A stretch of 18,403 bases of DNA. It comes from JANNRA01 sp031401035 (GTDB lineage Bacteria > Desulfobacterota > Binatia > HRBIN30 > CADEER01). This document shows positions 1 to 7,693 of this stretch, one piece after another. Location of the stretch: the NCBI GenBank assembly GCA_031401035.1, contig JANNRA010000222.1:1-18403 (forward strand), written 5' to 3'. Within the stretch, counting starts at the first letter, position 1, and every line of letters begins with the position of its first letter. Both the position numbers and the translations under genes were made by a program. The notes beneath the pieces were generated by a model. It made no database searches. It was not told the origin of the DNA and saw nothing but the letters and a program-made list of their open reading frames with translations.

Positions 1-119
1 CCGGGGGGGGCCCCCCCCGGCGGGCGCTTTTTTTTTGGGGGCCCCCCCCCTCCACCAAAATGCCCCCCCGGGAGGGGCGCCCTCCACCGCGCGCAACTGC
101 ATCAGAACGGATCGCGACA
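1..119. other. Low-complexity contig edge, probably unreliable sequence
   Basis: The first ~90 bases are runs of G, C, T and A (for example eight or more G, C or T in a row) unlike anything else in the window. I see no believable coding signal here. A reading frame covering positions 94-129 would end in TGA at 127-129, overlapping the ATG at 126, and could be the tail of an upstream gene of the export operon. The sequence is too poor to identify it. Confidence 0.6.
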
Positions 120-125
120 ATGGCC

Positions 126-1052
126 ATGACGCCGATCATCACCCTGCACGGGTTGCGCAAGCGCTTCGGCGCGCGCGTCGCGCTGGACGGCATCGACCTG
201 ACCCTCGACGGCGCGCAGGTGGTCGGCGTCGTCGGGCCCGACGGCGCCGGCAAGACGACGCTGCTGCGCACCCTCGCCGGCCTGCTGGAGGTCGAGGTCG
301 GCATGGCGCGGGTGCTCGGGCACGACCTCGCCGACGACGTGCGCGAGCTCAAGCGCCAGGTCGGCTACGTGCCACAGGCCTTCAGCCTGCCGCGCGATCT
401 GTCGGTGATGGAGAACCTGCGCTTCACCGCGCGCCTGCACCAGTTGCCCGCCGCGCTGTTCCGCGCCCGCGCCGAGGCGCTCCTGGCACGCACCGGGCTG
501 GCGCCGTTCACCGCCCGACCGGCCGGGGCACTCTCCGGCGGCATGAAGCAGAAGCTGGCGATCAGTTGCGCGCTGCTGGCCGATCCGGCGCTGCTGCTGC
601 TCGACGAGCCCACCGCCGGCGTCGACGTGCTGGCGCGCGACGAGATCTGGGCGATGCTGCAGGAGCGCCGGCAGCACAGCCTGATTCTCATCAGTACCAG
701 CTACCTGGAGGAGGTCGCGGCCTGCGCCCGGTTGCTCTACCTCGACGCCGGCCGGGTCATCGCCAACGGCACGCCGGAGGCGCTGCGCGCCGGCATCCCG
801 CTCGAGCTCTACCGCGCCTGGGGCGACGACCCGCGCGCAATCGCCGCCGCGGCGCGGGCGCTGCCGTACGTCGGCGAGGCGCGCGCCACCGGCCGCTACG
901 CGCGCATCGAGGTGCCGCTGCCGCGCACGCCCGGCGCGGCGCGGGTGCTCGCCGACCTCGCCGCGCTGTCGGCGCACGTGCAACTCGCCGAGCAGGCCGC
1001 CATCGACATGGAGGCGACGCTGCTCGCCCTGGCGCGGAGCGGCGCCGCATGA
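126..1052 (+). CDS. ABC transporter ATP-binding protein (YbhF N-half-like)
   Basis: Cytoplasmic nucleotide-binding subunit of an ABC-2 type exporter; it would power the two permeases encoded downstream. Visible motifs: Walker A GPDGAGKT (residues 37-44), Q-loop Gln84, signature LSGGM (136-140), Walker B ending in Asp160-Glu161, and D-loop AGVD. The H-loop switch histidine is missing: residue 192 is Ser in ISTSYLEEV. A serine at this place is, from memory, common in N-terminal halves of YbhF/RbbA-type proteins. The start at 126 is chosen because MTPIITLHGLRKRF aligns with the start of the next ATPase and would give the same ATGA overlap seen at the other junctions. ATG at 120 is possible; ATG at 60 would read through the suspect edge sequence. 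The stop overlaps the next gene by 4 bases. Confidence is high for family, moderate for start. Confidence 0.9.
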   Translation: MTPIITLHGLRKRFGARVALDGIDLTLDGAQVVGVVGPDGAGKTTLLRTLAGLLEVEVGMARVLGHDLADDVRELKRQVGYVPQAFSLPRDLSVMENLRFTARLHQLPAALFRARAEALLARTGLAPFTARPAGALSGGMKQKLAISCALLADPALLLLDEPTAGVDVLARDEIWAMLQERRQHSLILISTSYLEEVAACARLLYLDAGRVIANGTPEALRAGIPLELYRAWGDDPRAIAAAARALPYVGEARATGRYARIEVPLPRTPGAARVLADLAALSAHVQLAEQAAIDMEATLLALARSGAA

Positions 1053-1981
1053 GCGAGCCGATCATCGCCGCGCGTGGCCTGAGCAAGCGCTTCGGCGACT
1101 TCACCGCCGTCGACCGCCTCGATCTGACCGTCGTGCCGGGCAGCATCTTCGCCTTTCTCGGCGCCAACGGCAGCGGCAAGAGCACGACGATCCGGATGCT
1201 CATCGGCCTGCTGACGCCGACCGCCGGCAGCATCGTCCTCGACGGCGTCGACGTCATCCGGACGCCGCGCCGCGTCCGCGACCGCATCGGCTACATGGGC
1301 CAGAAGGTCAGTCTCTACCAGGGCCTGACGCTGCGCGAGAACGTCGAGTTCTACGCCGGCCTGTGCGGGCTGCGCGGTGCCGCCCTGGAGCGGCGCTGGG
1401 GCGCGCTGCGGGCCCGCTTCGCCCTCGCGGCGGCCGAGGGCGAGCAGACCGACAGCTTGCCGGCCGGCATTCGCCAGCGCGCCGGGCTCGCCGTCGCGAC
1501 GCTGCACCAGCCGCGCGTGCTGTTCCTCGACGAGCCGACCGCCGGCGTCGACGTGCACAACCGGGCGCTGTTCTGGGACCTCATCCAGGAGGAGGCGGCG
1601 ACGGGCGTGACCGTCTTCGTCACCACCCACTTCCTCGAGGAGGTCGACTACTGCGACTGGGCCTGTGTCATCGACGCCGGCCGCCTCATCGCCGACGCGG
1701 CGCCGGAGGAGCTGCGACGGCGCTGTTCCGACGGCTATCGCATTCACGTCGCCGCCGCGCCGGCGGCGCTGGCCGGCGCCGAGCCGGCCCTTCGCGCCGC
1801 CGGCTTCGCCTGGCGGCCGCTCGCCGGCGCCGTCGAGCTGGCCATCGATGCGCTGGCGCCGCCGGCGCTGCTGGCGCTCGACACGGCCCTGGCGGCGCAC
1901 GGCGCGCCGGCGGTGCGCGTCGTGCAACCGGCGATGGCGGACGTCTTCCGCCGCCTGCTCGCCAACGAGGGCCGCGCATGA
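1049..1981 (+). CDS. ABC transporter ATP-binding protein (YbhF C-half-like)
   Basis: Second ATPase of the exporter, 310 residues, expected to heterodimerise with the first. Motifs: Walker A GANGSGKS (38-45), Q-loop Gln85, Walker B with catalytic Glu162 in LDEPTAGVD, and an intact switch His194 in TTHFLEEV. The ABC signature is degenerate, LPAGI at 137-141 instead of LSGGQ. E. coli YbhF carries both ATPase halves in one chain; here they are separate genes joined by ATGA. The order (ATPase, ATPase, permease, permease) matches the ybhFSR operon apart from this split. The substrate cannot be read from the sequence; relatives export cations, dyes or drugs. The 4-base overlaps on both sides indicate translational coupling. 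Confidence 0.92.
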   Translation: MSEPIIAARGLSKRFGDFTAVDRLDLTVVPGSIFAFLGANGSGKSTTIRMLIGLLTPTAGSIVLDGVDVIRTPRRVRDRIGYMGQKVSLYQGLTLRENVEFYAGLCGLRGAALERRWGALRARFALAAAEGEQTDSLPAGIRQRAGLAVATLHQPRVLFLDEPTAGVDVHNRALFWDLIQEEAATGVTVFVTTHFLEEVDYCDWACVIDAGRLIADAAPEELRRRCSDGYRIHVAAAPAALAGAEPALRAAGFAWRPLAGAVELAIDALAPPALLALDTALAAHGAPAVRVVQPAMADVFRRLLANEGRA

Positions 1982-3099
1982 ACTGGCGCCGGCTGTTCAC
2001 GTTGATGCAGCGCGAGGCGCGCGCGACACTGCGCGACCCGTTCACGCTCGCCATGCTGGTACTGGTGCCGATCGCGGCGCTGCTGGTGTTCGGCTTCGTC
2101 CTCTCGACGGAGGTACACGACCTCGACCTCGGCGTACGCGACGAGTCGCGGAGCGCGTCGAGTCGCCGCCTGCTCGCCGATCTGGCGGCGAGCGGCGATT
2201 TTCGCCTGACGCCGCTGGCGACGCGCGCCGCCGGCGAGGCGGCGCTGCGCGGCGGCGCGGTCAGCGCCGTGCTGCTCATCCCGGCGACGTTCGACCGCCG
2301 CCTGCGCGAGGCCGGCGGCGGCGCCGCGGCCGAGTTGCAGATCCTCTACGATGGCGGCGAGACCATCCTCGCCGGCAATGCCGAGGCCTTTCTGGGCGGC
2401 ATCCTCGCCGCCAGCGTCGCGCAGCTGGCGGCGCAGGGCGGCGCGGTGCCGGGCGCGGCCGGCGTCGAAGTACTGGTCGAACCGCTCTTCAATCCCCGGC
2501 TCGACGGCACGCCGTACATGGTCGCCGGCACGTTCGGCTTCGTCCTCACCTTCCTCACCACCCTCATCACCGCCGTCTCGATCGTCAACGAGCGCCGCGC
2601 CGGCACCTTCGAGCAGCTGCAGGTGACGCCGGCCACGTCCCTGGAGATCTTCCTCGGCAAGGTGCTGCCGCTCGGCGGCGTCTTCGCCGTCGACGTCGGC
2701 CTCATGGTCCTCGCCGCCGGGCTGCTGCTCGGCGTCTGGCCGAACGGCAGCATCCCCGCCTTCCTCGCCGTCTCCTCCTTCTATGTCCTGCTCTCGCTGG
2801 CCCTCGGCCTGGTCATCTCCGCCACCTCCGAAACCCCGGCGGAGGCGGTGCAGAAGACCGTGCTGACCAGCATTCCACTGGTCCAGTTGAGCGGCTTCGC
2901 CTTTCCGATCCGCAACATGCCGATGCCGGTGCAGTGGATCGCCGAGCTGTTCCCGGCGACGCACTATATTCGCGTCTGCCGCGCCATCTACCTGCGCGGC
3001 GAGGGGCTGCTCGACCTGCTGCCGGAGCTGGCGCTGCTGCTGCTCTTCGGCGCCCTGCTGATGCGCGCCGCTCTGCGCAGCATCGAGGCCCGCGCATGA
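1978..3099 (+). CDS. ABC-2 type permease (YbhS-like)
   Basis: Inner-membrane subunit of the exporter, 373 residues. Architecture is typical of ABC-2 permeases: an N-terminal cytoplasmic stretch, a first membrane segment at about 24-44, a long extracytoplasmic domain (~46-180), then about five hydrophobic segments (roughly 181-203, 228-254, 258-282, 293-311, 347-366). The conserved cytoplasmic loop NERRAGTFEQLQVTP (204-218) fits the family pattern E-R-x-x-G-T-x-E-x-L-x-x-T-P. ATG overlaps the stop of the ATPase gene by 4 bases and the gene ends in another 4-base overlap with the second permease, so all are co-transcribed. Paralogous to the following gene. Assignment to YbhS rather than YbhR rests on order only. 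Confidence 0.9.
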   Translation: MNWRRLFTLMQREARATLRDPFTLAMLVLVPIAALLVFGFVLSTEVHDLDLGVRDESRSASSRRLLADLAASGDFRLTPLATRAAGEAALRGGAVSAVLLIPATFDRRLREAGGGAAAELQILYDGGETILAGNAEAFLGGILAASVAQLAAQGGAVPGAAGVEVLVEPLFNPRLDGTPYMVAGTFGFVLTFLTTLITAVSIVNERRAGTFEQLQVTPATSLEIFLGKVLPLGGVFAVDVGLMVLAAGLLLGVWPNGSIPAFLAVSSFYVLLSLALGLVISATSETPAEAVQKTVLTSIPLVQLSGFAFPIRNMPMPVQWIAELFPATHYIRVCRAIYLRGEGLLDLLPELALLLLFGALLMRAALRSIEARA

Positions 3100-4235
3100 G
3101 CGGCGGAAGCAGGGACGACGGGCGCGCCCGCAGCCGGTTCTGGTCGAACGTCTTCGCCGTCGCCTACAAGGAGACCAGCGCGCTGCGCCACGACCGCGCC
3201 TTCCTCGCCACCGTCGTCGCGCAGCCGATCATGATGCTGCTGCTGTTCGGGCTGGCGCTCTCGAACACGCCGGCCAACGTGCCGTGGGCGGTGCTCGATC
3301 ACAGCCAGACCGGCGCCTCGCGGCGCTTCCTCCAGGCGGTGCAGTCGACGGGCTACTTCAAGCCGCCGGTGGCGGTGCCCGGCTACGAGGAGGGCCGGCG
3401 GCTGCTGCAGCGCGGCCGCATCGTCGCGCTGGTGGTCGTACCGGCCGACTTCCGCCGCCGCGCCGCGCGCGACCGCGCCCAGGCGCAGGTGCTGCTCGAC
3501 GGTACCGACCCGATCACCGCCGCGCGCGTCGGCGGCATCATTCGCCGGGTCGGCGCCGCCTTCGCCCCCGACCGCGCCGCGCTGCGGGCGCCGCCGGTCG
3601 AGGTGCGGCAGCGCTTCCGCTTCAACCCGACGCTGTTCGACCGCTACTTCTTCCTCTCGGCCCTGGCCGGCATGCTGCTCACCAACCTGTGCCTGTCGGT
3701 GACGAGCCTGGGCATCGTCGGCGAGCGCGAGGGCGGTACCTACGAGCACATGCTGGCCTCGCCGACGACGCCGATGGAGATCGTCTTCGGCAAGGTCCTG
3801 CCGTACGTCGTCATCTGTTACGCGCTGCTCGCCTTTGCCACCGTCTCGAGCGGCCTCGTCTTCGGCATCTGGCCGCGCGGCAGCTGGTTCGCGTTGGGGC
3901 TGGCGACGCTGCCCTTCACACTCGCCTCGCTCGCCATCGGCGTCTTCGTCTCGACGCTCGCCACCACCTCGGCGCAGGCGGTGTTCATCTCGGTCTTCTT
4001 CATTCTGCCGTCGTTCGTGCTCTCCGGCAGCATGTTCCCCTACCAGCTCATGCCGCCCGGCATCCGCGAGGTCGGCGCCCTGCTGCCCCTGCGCTGGTAT
4101 CAGATCGCGACGCGGCGGGTGATCGAACGCGGCGCCGGCGTCGAGGACATCCTGGTGCCGGTGGCGATGATGTTCCTCATCTTCGCCGCCCTGGTCGCCC
4201 TCATCCGCTGGCGCATGCCGTCGCGATTGGGGTGA
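3096..4235 (+). CDS. ABC-2 type permease (YbhR-like)
   Basis: Second inner-membrane subunit, 379 residues, presumably forming a heterodimeric channel with the preceding permease. First membrane segment about 36-56, a large extracytoplasmic domain (~57-183), then five hydrophobic segments (about 185-208, 232-257, 263-288, 293-315, 350-371). It carries the family loop EREGGTYEHMLASPTTP (210-226). Start ATG at 3096 overlaps the upstream stop by 4 bases. It is the last gene of the operon: after its stop comes a long inverted repeat and then a convergent gene. Family assignment is secure; substrate unknown. Confidence 0.9.
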   Translation: MSGGSRDDGRARSRFWSNVFAVAYKETSALRHDRAFLATVVAQPIMMLLLFGLALSNTPANVPWAVLDHSQTGASRRFLQAVQSTGYFKPPVAVPGYEEGRRLLQRGRIVALVVVPADFRRRAARDRAQAQVLLDGTDPITAARVGGIIRRVGAAFAPDRAALRAPPVEVRQRFRFNPTLFDRYFFLSALAGMLLTNLCLSVTSLGIVGEREGGTYEHMLASPTTPMEIVFGKVLPYVVICYALLAFATVSSGLVFGIWPRGSWFALGLATLPFTLASLAIGVFVSTLATTSAQAVFISVFFILPSFVLSGSMFPYQLMPPGIREVGALLPLRWYQIATRRVIERGAGVEDILVPVAMMFLIFAALVALIRWRMPSRLG

Positions 4236-4249
4236 ACCCGGAAGAACAG

Positions 4250-4316
4250 TTCACACGGAGGCACGGAGGCACGGAGAGTTCACGGATCTCTCCGTGCCTC
4301 CGTGCCTCCGTGTGAA
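4250..4316. repeat. 67-bp snap-back repeat element (28-bp perfect arms)
   Basis: Perfect 28-bp inverted arms at 4250-4277 and 4289-4316 with an 11-nt spacer. Each arm is built from a ~9-bp iterated unit (gcacggagg type). It sits between two convergent genes, so it may act as a bidirectional terminator. Unusually it also lies inside the 3' end of the - strand molybdopterin gene, whose stop codon is in the spacer. Similar 'cacggaggcacgg' palindromes recur in several high-GC, large-genome bacteria as I remember them, which suggests a dispersed repeat family. Confidence 0.85.
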
Positions 4317-6538
4317 AAGTCTGGCCTTTCCACCCGCACAACGGCGTTGTAGTCGGGGACACCGCCGAGCGGGTCGACGGCGCCGCGCGGGAGCAGCACG
4401 TTGGCCTCCGGCCAGTGCACCTGCAGGTTGCGGCGGGCGATGGCGGCGAGTTGCACCCGCGCCGCGAAGCGGCCGTGCGCGCTGATCAGGGCGACGCGGT
4501 CGCCGGCGGCGAGGTGCAGCGCCGCGGCGTCGTCGGGGTGCATGAGCACCGCGTCGCGCGCGGCGCCGGTGAGTGGGTCGACCTCGGCGTAGATGAGGGT
4601 ATTGAACTGCTTGCCGCGGCGGGTGCTGATGAAGAAGGCATCGTCCGGGCGCTGGCGCGGCGGCAGCGGCACCGCGATCAGACGGGCGCGGCCGTCGGGG
4701 GTGGGGAAGACGCCGTCGACGGCCAGATGCGGCCCGCCGTACTGGAAGGAATCGCCGGCCGCCTGCAGGCGCTGAATGCCCTCGTAGAACGGCACGACGC
4801 GGGCGATCTCGGCGCGGATGGCGGCGCCGCTCTCGCAGCCGAGCAGGTCGGCGCGGCGCGGGTCCACCGCCGCCGCCAGGTCGCGCAGGATGCGCCACTC
4901 GGCGCGCGCCTCGCCGATCTGGCGCGGCAGCTCGGGGCTGAACATCACCCGCCGTTCGGTGCTGGTCTGCGTGCCGCCGCCGTCCTGCTCGTAGCGCGTC
5001 TTGGCCGGCAGTAGCAGCACCGCCTCGCCGGGATCGAGCAGCATCTGATCGGTCAGAATGATGTCCTGGTGTACGCGCAGCGGCACGGCGCGCATGGCAT
5101 CGGCGACGTAGTCGGGGTCGGGCAGGGTGCGCAGGAAGTTGCCGCCGACGCAGTACAGGAGATCCAGGGCGCCGCGCGCCGCCGCCTCGACCATCTCCGG
5201 TGCCGTCAGGCCGGGCGCCTCGGGTACCGCGAACCCGTACTCCGCCGACAGCGCGCGCGCCGTCTCGGGCGACACCGGCACGCCGCCCGGCAGGGCGGTG
5301 GCGTAGGCGCCCATCTCGGCGCCGCCCTGCACGCCCGAGTGGCCGCGGATGGGCATCAGGCCGCAGCGCGGGCGGCCGACCCAGCCGCGCAGCAGGCCGA
5401 GGTTGACGATCATCTGCACCGCGTCGCCGCCGAAGGCGTGCTGGGTGATTCCCATGCTCCACACCAGCACGGCGCTCTTGGCGTCGCGCATCAGGGCGGC
5501 GAACTCCGCCATGCTGGCGCGCGGCAGGCCCGCCTGGCGCTCGAGATCCGACCAGTCGGCCGCCGCCGCCGCCGCCGCGAGCTCCGCGTAACCGCTGGTG
5601 TGGTCGTCGACGAAGGCGCGATCGATCCAGCCCTCGGCGACGAGGATCTTCACGACGCCGGTGAGGAAGGCGACGTCGCCGCCGTGCGAGACGCCGAACC
5701 ACCAGTCCGCCACGTCGGTGCCGAACAGCGCGCTGCGCGCCGACGACGGCACCCAGTAGCGGTCCATGCCGGGCTCGCGCAGCGGGTTGACCAACACGAC
5801 GCGCGTGCCCTGGCGCTTGGCCTCGTGCAGGTACTTCATCGCCACCGGCTGGTCGTTGGCCGGATTGGAGCCGAAGAAGATCACCAGGTCGCTGCCCCAC
5901 CAGTCGCGGTAGCTGCAGGTGCTGGCGGCGACGCCGAGGGCGCGCTTCATCGCCCCGGTCGAGGGCGAGTGGCAGAGGCGGGCGGCATTGTCGATGTTGT
6001 TGGTGCCGAGAAAGCGGGCCACCTTCTGGGCCGTGTAATAGACCTCGTTGGTGAGGGCGCGGGCGGTGAGGAAGAAGGCGATGCGCGCCGGCCCGGCCGC
6101 CTCGATGCGGGCGGCGACGCGCGCCAGGGCCTCGTCCCAGCGCACGCGGTGGAAGCCGGCGTCGCCCCGCTCGCGCAACAGTGGCACCGGCAGGCGGCCG
6201 AGGGCGCGCAGGCGGTCGTTGGGCAGGTCGCGCAGCGCCGCGACGTCGGCCAACACCGCCGGGTCGAGCGCCGGCATGGTGTTCAGGCGCAGCAGGTTCA
6301 GGCGCGTCATGCACAGGTGCACGCCCTCGATGGTCCAGTCGTGCAGGCCGGCGACGCCGAGGGCGCAGCCGTCGCAGACGCCGCGGCTGAGCACCTGCCA
6401 GGCGTAGTTCGGGCTGTCGCGGTTGTCCCAGGCGACGCGCGCCATGTCGCGGAAATGGTGCGGCTTGGTCTGCCCGAGACCGAAGGGCACCGCGGCGGCC
6501 AGTCGTTCGCGCCAGCCGCGCGCGATCGCATGCGTCAT
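4280..6538 (-). CDS. Molybdopterin oxidoreductase, FdhF/YdeP (CbbBc-like) family
   Basis: Predicted cytoplasmic Mo/W-bisMGD oxidoreductase of 752 residues, formate-dehydrogenase-like; no substrate is proven. An N-terminal Cys motif CDGC...HLC (C55, C58, C76) gives only three cysteines, fewer than a classic [4Fe-4S] site. The Mo-ligand position is Cys189 in ARLCHSPST, where true FdhF enzymes have Sec or Cys. A C-terminal dinucleotide-binding domain is recognisable from about 640 (STRRGKQFNTLIY). ATG at 6538 is preferred because the conserved part starts shortly after; a longer frame to 6664 adds 42 low-quality residues. No accessory fdh genes are nearby, so it is probably a single-gene unit. 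The last ~13 residues (DFSHGGTEARRDP) are encoded by the inverted-repeat element, not by family sequence. Start has no clear ribosome site. Confidence 0.88.
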   Translation of the reverse strand: MTHAIARGWRERLAAAVPFGLGQTKPHHFRDMARVAWDNRDSPNYAWQVLSRGVCDGCALGVAGLHDWTIEGVHLCMTRLNLLRLNTMPALDPAVLADVAALRDLPNDRLRALGRLPVPLLRERGDAGFHRVRWDEALARVAARIEAAGPARIAFFLTARALTNEVYYTAQKVARFLGTNNIDNAARLCHSPSTGAMKRALGVAASTCSYRDWWGSDLVIFFGSNPANDQPVAMKYLHEAKRQGTRVVLVNPLREPGMDRYWVPSSARSALFGTDVADWWFGVSHGGDVAFLTGVVKILVAEGWIDRAFVDDHTSGYAELAAAAAAADWSDLERQAGLPRASMAEFAALMRDAKSAVLVWSMGITQHAFGGDAVQMIVNLGLLRGWVGRPRCGLMPIRGHSGVQGGAEMGAYATALPGGVPVSPETARALSAEYGFAVPEAPGLTAPEMVEAAARGALDLLYCVGGNFLRTLPDPDYVADAMRAVPLRVHQDIILTDQMLLDPGEAVLLLPAKTRYEQDGGGTQTSTERRVMFSPELPRQIGEARAEWRILRDLAAAVDPRRADLLGCESGAAIRAEIARVVPFYEGIQRLQAAGDSFQYGGPHLAVDGVFPTPDGRARLIAVPLPPRQRPDDAFFISTRRGKQFNTLIYAEVDPLTGAARDAVLMHPDDAAALHLAAGDRVALISAHGRFAARVQLAAIARRNLQVHWPEANVLLPRGAVDPLGGVPDYNAVVRVERPDFSHGGTEARRDP

Positions 6539-6689
6539 CGACGGTGACCCATAGCGGGAAAGCCGCGGCGGCGGGAGGGGGCCGCGGGCGGATGCTGCAC
6601 TAACCCTTCGTTCAGTCGTGCGCTCGGCCGAGACGAAGAACGACGTCAAGCAGTTCAATGCCAAGACGCCCTCACGTGGCCACGGAGCT

Positions 6690-6710
6690 CTGAGCCGGAT
6701 TGAGGCTCAG
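6690..6710. repeat. Small hairpin, 7-bp stem
   Basis: Perfect 7-bp inverted repeat (6690-6696 with 6704-6710), 7-nt loop, in the spacer between the - strand hydrolase gene and the - strand molybdopterin gene. It lies just beyond a stronger hairpin and could belong to the same transcription stop region. No T-rich tail. Confidence 0.4.
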
Positions 6711-6727
6711 GCGTAACGGCTCGCTCC

Positions 6728-6761
6728 GACGCCCCGGACAGCGCACGGTGTCCGGGGCGTC
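6728..6761 (-). terminator. Putative terminator after the MEST-like hydrolase gene
   Basis: Perfect 13-bp GC-rich stem (6728-6740 with 6749-6761) and 8-nt loop, 66 bases beyond the stop of the - strand hydrolase. There is no T-tract on the - strand, so it is a non-canonical intrinsic terminator at best. It would separate the hydrolase from the downstream molybdopterin gene. The rest of the 288-base spacer (6539-6826) shows no gene that I can support and no clear promoter. Confidence 0.55.
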
Positions 6762-6826
6762 GACGTTTCGGGACCCCGGATCCGCTCCGGCAATTGGAGG
6801 GCGGGCCTACGCCGCGCCTGCCAGCG

Positions 6827-7693
6827 TTACCTCCCAGCGCGCCCGGCGAACTCCAGGTAGGCCGCCAGCACCGCCTCCGGCGCCTCCAGCTGCGGGTAAT
6901 GGCCGATGCCGTCGAGCAGGACCACGTCCGCGTCCGGCACCAGCTGCCGGTAGCGTTCGGCCATGTGGCGGCCGGAGACCGGGTCCTCGGCGCCGTTGAC
7001 GAAGCGCAGTGGGATGCCGGCGTGCTGCAGGGCGCCGACCCAGCGCTCACGGTAGACGCGCCGCTCGCCGATGTAGCGGATGATGCGGTGGACGACGCGC
7101 GGCCCGTCGTTGTGCGCGTTGAGTTGCCAGACCGTGTGCAGCTCCTCGGCGCTCGGTTGCGTGCGCGGTCCGAAGACAGCGGCGAAGCTGCGGCTGAAGC
7201 CGCGCTCGTTCATCAGACGTCCGAGCAGCGCGCCGAGCGGCGAGTGGAGCAGCTTCTGCACCAGGCGGGCGCGGTGCAACTCGGGGAACAGGCCACCGTT
7301 CAGAAAGCAGATCGAGTCGATGCGCAGCTCCCCCCGGCCCTCCACCTGTCGCGCCAGCAGTTCCTGCGCGACGCTGACGCCGTAATCGTGTGCCAGCACG
7401 TGCACGCGCCCGATGCCGAGGGCGGCACATAGCGCCTCGTGTAGCGTCGCCTGCTCGCGCAGCGAGTAGGCATGGCGGCGCGGCTTGGCCGAGAGGCCGA
7501 AGCCGAGCATGTCCGGTGCGACGACGCGGAAGCGCGCGGTCAGCGCCGGCCACAGCCGGTGCCAGTCCCACGAGGCGCTCGGGAAGCCGTGCAGGCAGAG
7601 CAGCACCGGGCCGGCGCTGTCGTCGCGGTAGAAGATCTCGTGCCCATTCCACTGCCACGTGCGGCCGCCGTGGCGCCATGCGTCGAGCTGCAT
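6827..7693 (-). CDS. Alpha/beta hydrolase with Asp nucleophile, MEST/PEG1-like
   Basis: Soluble alpha/beta hydrolase, 288 residues. The oxyanion motif HGFP is at 35-38. The nucleophile elbow reads AHDYGVSVAQELL with Asp103, as in epoxide hydrolases and haloalkane dehalogenases, rather than Ser. Likely acid is Asp237 (GAEDPVS) and base His265 (GIGHYPQLE). Blocks such as SICFLNGGLFPELHRARLVQKLL, RRVYRERWVGAL and GHYPQLE closely resemble animal MEST (mesoderm-specific transcript) from memory. Bacterial MEST-like proteins have no firmly known substrate; epoxide or ester hydrolysis is possible. ATG at 7693 has only a weak ribosome site. It is divergent from the GST gene, with a 94-base spacer that probably holds both promoters; none is clear. 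Confidence 0.88.
   Translation of the reverse strand: MQLDAWRHGGRTWQWNGHEIFYRDDSAGPVLLCLHGFPSASWDWHRLWPALTARFRVVAPDMLGFGLSAKPRRHAYSLREQATLHEALCAALGIGRVHVLAHDYGVSVAQELLARQVEGRGELRIDSICFLNGGLFPELHRARLVQKLLHSPLGALLGRLMNERGFSRSFAAVFGPRTQPSAEELHTVWQLNAHNDGPRVVHRIIRYIGERRVYRERWVGALQHAGIPLRFVNGAEDPVSGRHMAERYRQLVPDADVVLLDGIGHYPQLEAPEAVLAAYLEFAGRAGR

Noticed and set aside
35..1981. A single fused 648-residue ATPase
   Set aside because: The first 338 codons are the wrong frame of the first ATPase; the two ATPases are in different frames joined by ATGA, not a frameshifted fusion.
4250..4316. CRISPR-like or tandem repeat array
   Set aside because: The ~9-bp units are arranged as one palindrome with no spacers.
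5069..6547. Long + strand open frame opposite the molybdopterin gene
   Set aside because: Antisense shadow in GC-rich DNA: low-complexity Arg/His/Ala/Gly protein, no motif, while the - strand has a full recognised family.
6538..6664. N-terminal extension of the Mo enzyme to 6664
   Set aside because: The extra 42 residues are unlike the family and have no ribosome site; ATG 6538 fits better.
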